Shown here: positions 1 to 5,004 of the stretch, piece by piece
Layout of the letters: every line of letters starts with the position of its first letter
Position numbering within the stretch: position 1 is the first letter of the stretch
Origin: WTJX01 sp045106295
GTDB lineage: Bacteria; Bacteroidota; Bacteroidia; Cytophagales; JAAEPT01
Reading direction: 5' to 3'
Assembly (NCBI GenBank): GCA_045106295.1
Contig: JBGCEI010000092.1
Coordinates: 1 to 5,293 of the forward strand
Length of the DNA: 5,293 nucleotides
The notes under the pieces: model-generated
The model's database searches: none
Seen by the model: the letters and a program-made list of their open reading frames with translations, nothing else
What the model was told of the DNA's origin: nothing
Made by a program: the position numbers and the translations under genes

Positions 1-648
1 CTGCTGACTTTTGAAATATTGATCACAGGTACCACAGTGTAAGAATTGCTCTTTAAATGTTCGTAATTCATTCAACTCTTGATGGACCTGATCAAGTAGT
101 ATCATACCTGCATCCGTATTCGGTATGTTAGCATTATCTCCGCAGAGGTGCTGGATTCTTGCGAATACCTTTTGCAGTTCAGTAGTTTCTTCTTGCAACT
201 CTTCCGCAGCATGACTAGCTAGGTGTTTCTCTTTTGAGACCGTAAACAACTGTCCTAGCAGAATAATCAGTACAGAGAATACTGTGCAGTAGAGTAAACT
301 CAAACATACATCTTTGAAATAGTCTAATTGTGTTGCTTTGGACAAGTTTGGAATAGTAGCCCAATCGTAAATTGTTTGATGCAAATCAAAATGAAAGAAA
401 CTAATTACAAAGACTAAGGCAGAGAATAACCACTCAATCCATTTAACTCCCAGTATGATTCCAACAATGACAATCAGATCAAAGGTGATGTTTACTAAAT
501 AAACCATCACTTGAGAAATGCCTCCGTGCTTGTTTTCCACCCATCCATATTCAGAAGCAAGATGAGTAATATTATTGTACATGGCAATGCATACTAAAAA
601 GAGTATCACATAACCAATGGTTGATATTTGTTTGAGTTGTTCTTTCAT
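1..648 (-). CDS. Four-helix membrane protein, C-terminus cut by window edge
   Basis: I do not recognise the family. The frame starts at the ATG at 648 and stays open for 216 codons to the window edge, so the stop and C-terminus are missing. Four hydrophobic segments are visible at about residues 9-26, 46-68, 71-87 and 111-133, which predicts an inner-membrane protein. A polar, charged and probably helical stretch follows at about 136-200 (AEELQEETTELQK), possibly a cytoplasmic coiled coil. At the edge C205 and C208 form a CxxC (HCGTCDQYF), which could be the first half of a zinc ribbon or zinc finger. The leader is A-rich with no Shine-Dalgarno. It lies 230 bases beyond the DUF6371 gene on the same strand, so it could be co-transcribed or have its own promoter. 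The long open frame and clean helix pattern make a real gene likely; the function is unknown. Confidence 0.85.
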   Translation of the reverse strand, partial: MKEQLKQISTIGYVILFLVCIAMYNNITHLASEYGWVENKHGGISQVMVYLVNITFDLIVIVGIILGVKWIEWLFSALVFVISFFHFDLHQTIYDWATIPNLSKATQLDYFKDVCLSLLYCTVFSVLIILLGQLFTVSKEKHLASHAAEELQEETTELQKVFARIQHLCGDNANIPNTDAGMILLDQVHQELNELRTFKEQFLHCGTCDQYFKSQQ

Positions 649-878
649 AGTTTTTAGATTTTCTTGATATAACCTTTTTTTTATTGTGCTGTCGTCATAC
701 GACTCACACGACCGACGATCATCAACTGTGCCACTCTTGACTGTTTACGAATCTATTTACAGAAGTCAAAAACATCGTTTGAGATATATCAGACCATTTT
801 TTAGTGGTTACACCGATGATCCGAAGAACATTTAGCCTCTCGTCTAGACACTCTTTGACTGCTGCCAATCAAGGCTGG
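649..878. other. Intergenic gap between membrane-protein and DUF6371 genes
   Basis: I see no convincing gene in these 230 bases; the longest leftward ATG frames are under 20 codons. A small perfect hairpin lies at 691-703 (GTCGT, loop CAT, ACGAC), about 40 bases upstream of the membrane-protein start. There is one CTGTTTAC copy at 741-748, the motif that recurs in the repeat-rich and divergent control regions. A weak ACCA/TGGT stem lies at about 794-809 without a T-run on the leftward transcript, so I do not call a terminator. The gap may hold a promoter for the membrane-protein gene, but no TAnnTTTG box at good spacing was found. Confidence 0.5.
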
Positions 879-2102
879 CTATACCTGCATCTCCATTGAC
901 AAATCCGTCATTAATTGTAAGATGTACTTGTTTTGTTCGCAGGCTTTAATCAGCTGCTTCGTTCGTTCATCAATGTAGTTCGCAGTTAAATCCCAAGTAG
1001 CAGGGTAGCCTTTGTACATGAGTACTCCATTCTTTTGATGTAAACCGTATTTATAATCCTCTATTGGGATATGTGATGCTTTTTGAAACGATGCGTACTG
1101 ATTCTTCTTATTTACAGAACTAAACTGCTGCTGATAGGCCACATAATCAAACTGCACTAAGAAATCAGCTATATCCAAGCCCTTTTCTTTTTGTAGAGGA
1201 GAAGCTAACTCCTCTAAGAGCGTAGAAACTTGAATACTCGCCGCATACTCAAACTGTTTACTTTCTTTTTTCCAGATAGAAACAGCCGAAGGACGGTTTT
1301 CTACTGGTGCAGATAAATCAGGAAAAAGGATAATATGCTTATTCGTAAGAATATCAGTGTATTTACTCGCTTTCAAACTTTGTAAACTGCCACAAGCCAG
1401 CCAATTGTATTCAGGTAAATACACACTTGCAATAATGGCAGTCTTCTCACTTTCTACTATCGCTACAGGCTTATTTCGATGTTTACGAAGTAAATGTTCT
1501 CCAAAAAGACATTGCACCAGATTAAAATCAGGAATAGTCGTATGCAACCAGTATGCCCCCTTACTTTTTATACGCTTGCCTGTCTTCGCATCATAGCTCA
1601 TGATCTTCCCACTGCGTACCTTATTGAATTGATCTAGCTGAAAAAAGATAGTTTGTTTACGGTCTCCCGTACCTATGTAATAGGCTCTAATTAACTCAGA
1701 GACTATTTTTTCTCCTTCTCCATGCGTATTAAATAACTCATGTAAATACTGAAAGAATGGATTAGCACTCAACTGCTCACTATAAGGCAAACCAATTCGA
1801 ATGTGACTTAAGAATTTTTCTTTAGGAATGTATGAAGCAGGACTAGTCCTGTTTTTATTATTTACTACTCTTTCTCGATTCATTAATTCGCTACCCAGCG
1901 TCCGGGTTTCGCTGTTAGGCGTCCTAGCATAGCCACATTTAATGAGTCGGTCACATCTTCCAAACTGTTCTCCTGCGTAATTATTGCCTGACTGCGTATC
2001 GATGTATCGAGTAAACGTCTTGCGCTTATGCTGACAGCTTGGACACTGGAAACGACTAGCTTTGCCAGAGTACGGTTCTAATATGTAGCGGTGCGTACCC
2101 AT
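879..2102 (-). CDS. DUF6371-like zinc-ribbon/Toprim protein, putative primase
   Basis: A 407-residue protein of the DUF6371 (PG0870-related) type, recognised from memory. The N-terminus has a four-cysteine zinc site: C20 and C23 (FQCPSCQ), then C50 and C56 (FGRCDRLIKCGY), the family's characteristic pattern. The central part is Toprim-like: a beta strand leading to E217 and E219 (AIVESEKTA), then HIILFPDLSA with D262, W277, and KGLDIADFL (D310, D313). Zinc plus Toprim is the layout of DnaG-type and phage primases, so synthesis of RNA primers during replication is a reasonable inference, but the activity is not shown here. A classical DxD is not obvious: the position reads PDLS. The start ATG overlaps the stop of the upstream frame (TAATG), suggesting coupled translation. 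Codons 2-4 and the first base of codon 5 lie in a GGTACGCACC repeat. Length and motif order look intact. Confidence 0.85.
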   Translation of the reverse strand: MGTHRYILEPYSGKASRFQCPSCQHKRKTFTRYIDTQSGNNYAGEQFGRCDRLIKCGYARTPNSETRTLGSELMNRERVVNNKNRTSPASYIPKEKFLSHIRIGLPYSEQLSANPFFQYLHELFNTHGEGEKIVSELIRAYYIGTGDRKQTIFFQLDQFNKVRSGKIMSYDAKTGKRIKSKGAYWLHTTIPDFNLVQCLFGEHLLRKHRNKPVAIVESEKTAIIASVYLPEYNWLACGSLQSLKASKYTDILTNKHIILFPDLSAPVENRPSAVSIWKKESKQFEYAASIQVSTLLEELASPLQKEKGLDIADFLVQFDYVAYQQQFSSVNKKNQYASFQKASHIPIEDYKYGLHQKNGVLMYKGYPATWDLTANYIDERTKQLIKACEQNKYILQLMTDLSMEMQV

Positions 2103-2644
2103 TACGATAGCCTATTAAACGACTGTTTACAAGTAGGAAATAGAGAATAAAGAGCTTGAGAGCCATTTTCAATGCTAAATAGTACTAACCAACTTCTCAC
2201 TAAACGGTGAAAGTGCGTACCAAAAAGAGAGTACTCAAAGTACGCAGGTACGCAGTAAAATATCCTTCCTGTTCTTACCTGTCTAAGACCTACAAAGGTG
2301 TAAACAGAATCATATACACCTCCTAAAAACAGGGTGTCAATAGAATAAAAGCACTTTTTCCTGTTTACACTATGGGAATCACTTTTAACCCTTTCTCTGT
2401 CATTTCTATCTTTTTGAACTGAATCATTCTTTTCTCTTTGCCAAAAAGTACGCACTTTCAGTTTAAAGTGTACTTCGTGCGTACTTTTAAAATCGTTGAC
2501 AAAATTGTAAACCCTATTTTTGAGTTTGTAAAGCTGTTTTTGTAAAATGAGAACTACAAAAGAGGTGCGTACCTGCGTACTTTGGTGCTTTCCCGTATGG
2601 TACGCACCCTGATGATTGTACTGGTTTTTATTGATTGTCTTCAT
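2102..2644 (-). CDS. Unrecognised 180-residue basic frame overlapping a repeat array
   Basis: I do not recognise this protein. The chosen ATG at 2644 lies inside the last codons of the helicase gene (GGTGATGAAGAC), and the stop joins the next start as TAATG at 2102. Both junctions are typical of translational coupling. The frame is open for 180 codons while the other two frames of this strand carry many stops, which argues for selection on it. Against it: the product is unusual, strongly basic and aromatic-rich with few acidic residues, no recognisable domain and no clear secondary-structure rhythm. The DNA repeats (see 2090-2608) are read in several frames, giving VRT at residues 25-27, 64-66 and 123-125 but other residues elsewhere, so they are not protein repeats. 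It could be a DNA-binding accessory replication protein, or an open but untranslated region kept for its DNA signals. A longer frame from 2809 would overlap the helicase by about 180 bases and is unlikely. Confidence 0.45.
   Translation of the reverse strand: MKTINKNQYNHQGAYHTGKHQSTQVRTSFVVLILQKQLYKLKNRVYNFVNDFKSTHEVHFKLKVRTFWQREKNDSVQKDRNDRERVKSDSHSVNRKKCFYSIDTLFLGGVYDSVYTFVGLRQVRTGRIFYCVPAYFEYSLFGTHFHRLVRSWLVLFSIENGSQALYSLFPTCKQSFNRLS
2208..2460. repeat. Nested inverted repeats sharing a centre at 2334
   Basis: The outer arms are TGAAAGTGCGTAC at 2208-2220 and its complement at 2448-2460 (13 of 13). The inner arms are GTGTAAACAG at 2298-2307 and CTGTTTACAC at 2361-2370 (10 of 10). Both pairs have exactly the same midpoint, 2334. 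The inner pair belongs to the separate TGTTTAC motif family. A two-fold symmetric layout of two motif types is typical of an origin or a site bound by a symmetric complex, though with only two pairs the shared centre might be chance. Confidence 0.65.
2236..2584. repeat. Perfect 19-base inverted repeat pair
   Basis: CAAAGTACGCAGGTACGCA at 2236-2254 is the exact reverse complement of 2566-2584. Each arm contains two octamers head to tail with no gap, an 8-base period close to but less than one helical turn. The arms are 311 bases apart, too far for a simple hairpin to be likely, so two copies of a double protein site in opposite orientation fits better. Confidence 0.8.
2444..2488. repeat. 12-base-pair stem with 21-base spacer
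   Basis: AAAAGTACGCAC at 2444-2455 pairs perfectly with GTGCGTACTTTT at 2477-2488. The spacer contains TTTAAA and a degenerate copy of the repeat (AAAGTGTAC, 2465-2473). It could form a hairpin in single-stranded DNA or RNA, or be two head-to-head binding sites. The right arm ends in only four T and lies inside an open frame, so I do not call a terminator. Confidence 0.7.
2564..2608. repeat. 10-base-pair inverted repeat GGTGCGTACC/GGTACGCACC
   Basis: The arms at 2564-2573 and 2599-2608 are perfect complements separated by 25 bases. The pair lies 20-60 bases inside the helicase-proximal end of the unrecognised 180-codon frame, just after the helicase stop. The same 10-mer also covers codons 2-4 of the DUF6371 gene (2090-2099), so the array is bracketed by extended copies at both ends. 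Confidence 0.7.
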
Positions 2645-3677
2645 CACCTGCTTTTTTAAACCACTTTCTAATCGCTCCTTCCGAAACGTGGAAGACTCGA
2701 GCAATCTCCCTATTGCTTTTCCCTTGTTTACGTAACTCCTGTGCTTCTGATAGCCGTTGTTCTTGATCCAATCGATTGTATTCCTTGAGATGTTCTCGTT
2801 CATCCCCAAACTCTAAGAATTCAAAGCGTAAAAAATTATGCGGTTTATTTACTTGACAGACGATTACATTTCCTGTATCATATAAATGTTCCGTATTCCG
2901 TTGTTTGATCTGTTTGAGGTAACGAAGATTTGTTTGAGTCACACTCTCTCCAATAGCAAAGCTGCTGTCACAGAAGTTGATCAGCATCTTACTTCCCTGT
3001 AAATCGTTTCTATTGATTGGTTTACTTAAATCTCTTTTTGGTGTATGAGCTAATACTAGTATAGATAGGTTGTACTTACTTTTAAGTGCCTTAAGATGTT
3101 TCATTAAGGGGAGAGCTTCTTTTGCTCTCTCTGTCTCATTACGTAAGTACGTCATGTTATCAATAATGAGAACCCTAGAGTCTAACTTCTCAATGATCAA
3201 TTCCAGGGACTCATTCAAATACTCCTCAAATGATAACTTCTTAGGGATTTCCGCTTCTGAATTAATCTCTGCTCTAATGAGATTGTCATCGAATGGATAA
3301 TGGTCGTTATAATTTTTAGAATACCTTCCTTCAAATTGCTTATCAGATAACTCAAAATCAAAGTAGATGACTTGTTGTTTTTCAGCTTCTAGTTTGAAAC
3401 CTACAATGGGAATTCCTTTACTGATACTATTGGCTATTTGAACAGCCAAGATTGACTTTCCTACATTGGTATCCGCAAAGAGAATACAGATTTCCTGTTC
3501 ATACCAAAACTCACTGAATAACATTTTAGGAATAGGTCTTAGGTTACTTTCTTTCATCCACTGCATACTGTTCATGTGAGCAAAGACACCGCTGCACCTG
3601 TCTTGTTGTTGGATATGCTTATTTAGTCGATTAATTTCGTTTTGCATATCCTTAGGATCTAGCTTTCCTTCACTCAT
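2628..3677 (-). CDS. RepA-like RecA-fold ATPase with C-terminal HTH (AAA_25 type)
   Basis: A 349-residue RecA-fold ATPase resembling RSF1010 RepA-type replicative helicases (AAA_25). Walker A is ADTNVGKS at residues 68-75 with K74 and S75. DFEL at 107-110 supplies a probable catalytic glutamate (E109). Walker B is RVLIIDN with D173, and a sensor-like SILVLAHTPK follows with H211. The family unwinds DNA or remodels it as a ring using ATP, acting in the cytoplasm at the replication origin. After the ATPase core, residues about 309-342 (RKQGKSNREIARVFHVSEGA) form a helix-turn-helix of the resolvase/Hin type, which could bind DNA specifically, perhaps the adjacent repeats. It follows the 67-residue gene by 16 bases, almost all A, and its last codons overlap the next frame. 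Start ATG at 3677 has an A-rich leader. The fold is confident; helicase activity is inferred from family. Confidence 0.9.
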   Translation of the reverse strand: MSEGKLDPKDMQNEINRLNKHIQQQDRCSGVFAHMNSMQWMKESNLRPIPKMLFSEFWYEQEICILFADTNVGKSILAVQIANSISKGIPIVGFKLEAEKQQVIYFDFELSDKQFEGRYSKNYNDHYPFDDNLIRAEINSEAEIPKKLSFEEYLNESLELIIEKLDSRVLIIDNMTYLRNETERAKEALPLMKHLKALKSKYNLSILVLAHTPKRDLSKPINRNDLQGSKMLINFCDSSFAIGESVTQTNLRYLKQIKQRNTEHLYDTGNVIVCQVNKPHNFLRFEFLEFGDEREHLKEYNRLDQEQRLSEAQELRKQGKSNREIARVFHVSEGAIRKWFKKAGDEDNQ

Positions 3678-3693
3678 TTTTTTATTTTTTTTT
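3678..3693 (-). promoter_or_regulatory. Poly-A leader of the helicase gene
   Basis: On the coding strand the 16 bases between the upstream stop and the helicase ATG are all A except one T. The A-tract extends into the upstream stop codon, giving 11 A in a row (3685-3695). There is no Shine-Dalgarno. Bacteroidota commonly use A-rich leaders for translation initiation, so this is probably the ribosome-loading site. The homopolymer is also prone to replication slippage. Confidence 0.6.
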
Positions 3694-3897
3694 TTAGTTT
3701 AATGCTGATAATAGCTTTTGTGCTGTTTTCGACCAGACCTCCAGTAATTCCAATGCATTCTCTCTAGCGATTCGAATATCTTTATGGTCTTCTCCTTCTA
3801 GGTATACATCTTTGAAATTGTGTATGGCTATCCCCATTTCTTTGGTTGCCTGGCGGTAGTCACGTATTAATTGAATCGATTGCTCTGAATTACCCAT
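3694..3897 (-). CDS. Small helical protein of unknown function, 67 residues
   Basis: I do not recognise this protein. It is short, charged and looks mostly helical, with two probable helices at about residues 5-27 (SIQLIRDYRQATKEMGIAI) and 38-65 (HKDIRIARENALELLEVWSK), and no membrane segment or cysteine. The start ATG lies inside the end of the HTH gene: AATGGGTAA holds both the start of this frame and the stop of the previous one, an 8-base overlap that suggests coupled translation. It sits between a regulator and the helicase-type ATPase, so an accessory role in replication or control is possible but not shown. The paired overlaps support a real gene. Confidence 0.7.
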   Translation of the reverse strand: MGNSEQSIQLIRDYRQATKEMGIAIHNFKDVYLEGEDHKDIRIARENALELLEVWSKTAQKLLSALN

Positions 3898-4165
3898 TAT
3901 TTAAAAGGTCATTCATCTGATCCTCTCGCATTCTTTCTTTCTCTTTCTCTTCTGTAGCAATAGAAATAATGGTGTCGTATATCTTATCATAAGTAATACC
4001 ACGCATCGGTTCTCCCTTAATGAATCTATTAACACTTGTCATGCTCGTTTTACTTTTTGTAGCCAGGTTTCTCATACTTCCAATTGGAGCTTCATGAAGT
4101 AGTTTGATTATTTTTTCATGTTGCATGCTGTTTATATCACTTTTACTATTTGTTTTTTGTTCCAT
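3890..4165 (-). CDS. Small helix-turn-helix DNA-binding regulator, 91 residues
   Basis: First gene of the leftward block. Residues about 17-70 look like a compact HTH domain: KIIKLLHEAPIGSMRNLATK leads into SKTSMTSVNRFIKGEP, with the recognition helix at about 41-50, then a further helix (YDKIYDTIISIATE). The C-terminal 20 residues are charged and helical (EKEKERMREDQMNDLL), possibly for dimer contact. It resembles XRE/Cro-type or LacI-type N-terminal HTH modules, but I cannot assign a family. A second in-frame ATG at codon 14 (4126) could be the true start; 4165 is kept because the predicted promoter lies about 40 bases upstream. Likely role: repressor or activator acting on the 42-base palindrome and so on its own operon. 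Its end overlaps the next gene by 8 bases. Confidence 0.75.
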   Translation of the reverse strand: MEQKTNSKSDINSMQHEKIIKLLHEAPIGSMRNLATKSKTSMTSVNRFIKGEPMRGITYDKIYDTIISIATEEKEKERMREDQMNDLLNNG

Positions 4166-4206
4166 AAGGCTGAGAATGATTGAGTGGTAACTGAATTTCT
4201 ATAAAG

Positions 4207-4240
4207 CAAAAGTAATTAAAATAAATTATTATAAACACAA
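4207..4240 (-). promoter_or_regulatory. Leftward promoter for the HTH-helicase block
   Basis: Read on the minus strand, TACTTTTG at 4214-4207 matches the Bacteroidota -7 consensus TAnnTTTG exactly. A TTG at 4240-4238 lies 23 bases upstream, slightly longer than the usual 19-21. Transcription would start near 4200, giving a leader of about 35 bases before the ATG at 4165. The -33 element lies inside the 42-base palindrome, so a protein bound there would block this promoter. Confidence 0.5.
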
Positions 4241-4272
4241 TATGTTTTATTAATAAAACATATTGTGTTTAT
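4231..4272. repeat. Perfect 42-base palindrome, candidate operator
   Basis: Bases 4231-4251 are the exact reverse complement of 4252-4272 with no spacer; pairing breaks at 4230/4273. The half-site begins ATAAACACAATATG and the centre is TTATTAATAA. It lies between the two divergent genes and between their predicted promoters, so it is well placed as an operator for one of the flanking HTH proteins. It can also form a cruciform, and its AT-richness would suit a DNA-unwinding element. It has no T-run on either side that would make it a normal bidirectional terminator, and neither gene ends here. Confidence 0.85.
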
Positions 4273-4276
4273 GTAG

Positions 4277-4308
4277 TTTCTTTTTTATTTTATTTATGCT
4301 TACTTTTG
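4277..4308 (+). promoter_or_regulatory. Rightward promoter for the XRE-like regulator gene
   Basis: TACTTTTG at 4301-4308 is an exact TAnnTTTG -7 box, identical to that of the leftward promoter. TTTC at 4277-4280, one base off TTTG, lies 20 bases upstream at the expected -33 position. Transcription would start near 4315, about 57 bases before the ATG at 4372. The palindrome ends five bases upstream of the -33 element. Confidence 0.5.
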
Positions 4309-4310
4309 GT

Positions 4311-4357
4311 TTGTAAACAGAGCTATTATGGTGTCATAGTATGTTTATCGTGTTTAT
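4311..4357. promoter_or_regulatory. GTAAACA-type site and TGTTTAT half-sites in leader
   Basis: TTGTAAACAG at 4311-4320 covers the predicted transcription start of the rightward promoter and shares GTAAACAG with the inner arms of the repeat region at 2298-2370. Downstream, ATGTTTAT at 4341-4348 and GTGTTTAT at 4350-4357 stand in tandem 9 bases apart; GTGTTTAT is also the outer end of the palindrome half-site (4265-4272). These look like extra operator half-sites inside the leader, suggesting autoregulation. This is inferred from motif sharing only. Confidence 0.4.
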
Positions 4358-4371
4358 AAAACTCAACCAAA

Positions 4372-5001
4372 ATGACTCGTATGTCAGAGATTAAAATCAG
4401 TGATAAAGCAAAAGAGAAGTTAAAACCTATTGATTTACGCTTTCTAGAAGCGGTAGAAGTCATCAAAAAAGAAGCGGTATACCGAGACAAAGAACCGAGT
4501 AGTGACATGAGCTTTCAACGTATGATTGAAGCGAATACCTCTACGATGACTAACATTAGAATAGCAGGACGTTCGGTCACCGTTCAGCAATTAATTAAAA
4601 CAGCGATTGTTTTTGGTATTGACTTTAATTGGTTTGTACGAAAAGAAGCTCCTTTTTATTACCAATTGGATAAAGGAGGGAAGAAAGTTTCTTTTGAGAA
4701 TGTTGGACAAGCGTTTAGCGCTGACAATATCAATAGTGATGGATTCTTTGGGAATGTTCAGTTAGAAAAAAAGGAAGGAGAAGTCTTCTATCAACAGGGA
4801 TCAGGAGGCAGTACAGAAGGTTCTTTATTAGTAAAAGAAAATGTCAAATTAAAAGAGGAGTTGACTTTGTGTACATCAGCTTATGAGGGACAACAAAAAG
4901 AAATTCAACAACTTAAAGAATTACTAGCAAATAAATCAGAACAGGCTGACCAATTGAAAGATAGAGTCATTATTTTACAGGAACAGCTAATTAAAAAATA
5001 G
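4372..5001 (+). CDS. XRE-like HTH regulator with C-terminal coiled coil
   Basis: A 209-residue protein. Residues about 20-92 resemble the XRE-type HTH regulators common in Bacteroidota: DLRFLEAVEVIKKE, a divergent HTH at about 46-70 (MSFQRMIEANTSTMTNIRIA), then VQQLIKTAIVFGIDFNWFV, where FGI.FNW matches the usual FGIn.NWl ending of that domain. A glycine- and asparagine-containing linker follows (about 105-150), then a probable coiled coil at about 151-207 (KENVKLKEELTL, IQQLKELLANK, DQLKDRVIILQEQL) that should mediate dimer formation. No protease or sensor domain is present. Function inferred: transcriptional regulator of the divergent region, likely binding the 42-base palindrome or the TGTTTAT sites. 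ATG at 4381 is an alternative start. The 82-residue gene follows after three bases, so both are probably one operon. Confidence 0.8.
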   Translation: MTRMSEIKISDKAKEKLKPIDLRFLEAVEVIKKEAVYRDKEPSSDMSFQRMIEANTSTMTNIRIAGRSVTVQQLIKTAIVFGIDFNWFVRKEAPFYYQLDKGGKKVSFENVGQAFSADNINSDGFFGNVQLEKKEGEVFYQQGSGGSTEGSLLVKENVKLKEELTLCTSAYEGQQKEIQQLKELLANKSEQADQLKDRVIILQEQLIKK

Positions 5002-5004
5002 CGC

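Larger units (their letters stand above)
2090..2608. repeat. Iteron-like array of GTGCGTAC octamers, candidate origin
   Basis: GTGCGTAC occurs exactly at 2091-2098, 2213-2220, 2477-2484 and 2565-2572, and as its complement GTACGCAC at 2448-2455 and 2600-2607. The variant CTGCGTAC is at 2573-2580 and as GTACGCAG in tandem at 2240-2247 and 2248-2255. Two copies are extended to GGTGCGTACC (2090-2099, 2564-2573) and one to GGTACGCACC (2599-2608). That 10-mer is nearly its own complement, as expected for a dimeric protein site. Such a GC-rich octamer should be well below one copy per window by chance at this base composition. Position between helicase and primase-like genes suggests a replication origin with iterons; an operator array or recombination site is also possible. 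The role is inferred; the repeats are directly visible. Confidence 0.8.

Noticed and set aside
717..821. GATCATC/GATGATC 7-base inverted pair in the left gap
   Set aside because: Too short and too far apart to be distinguished from chance.
817..900. Rightward 27-codon frame across the end of the DUF6371 gene
   Set aside because: Short, partly antisense to coding sequence, no leader or recognisable motif.
1357..1596. Rightward 79-codon frame inside the DUF6371 gene
   Set aside because: Lies antisense to the Toprim region of a clearly recognised protein; no domain and no leader.
2316..2337. ACACC/GGTGT small hairpin near the centre of the nested repeats
   Set aside because: Only five base pairs with a 12-base loop and not centred on 2334; treated as chance.
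2090..2608. CRISPR array as an explanation for the repeats
   Set aside because: The unit is only 8-19 bases, occurs in both orientations and has irregular spacing, with no cas gene in the window.
2645..2809. Upstream extension of the 180-codon frame to an ATG at 2809
   Set aside because: It would overlap the HTH-coding end of the helicase gene for about 180 bases; the ATG at 2644 at the helicase end fits coupling better.
3070..3300. Rightward 76-codon frame inside the helicase gene
   Set aside because: Antisense to the Walker B and neighbouring region of the ATPase; no recognisable product.
4231..4272. Palindrome as a bidirectional terminator
   Set aside because: Both flanking genes start, rather than end, on either side, and the stem is AT-rich with no proper T-run.
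4326..4508. Leftward 60-codon frame overlapping the start of the XRE-like gene
   Set aside because: Antisense to the conserved N-terminal part of the regulator; judged a shadow frame.
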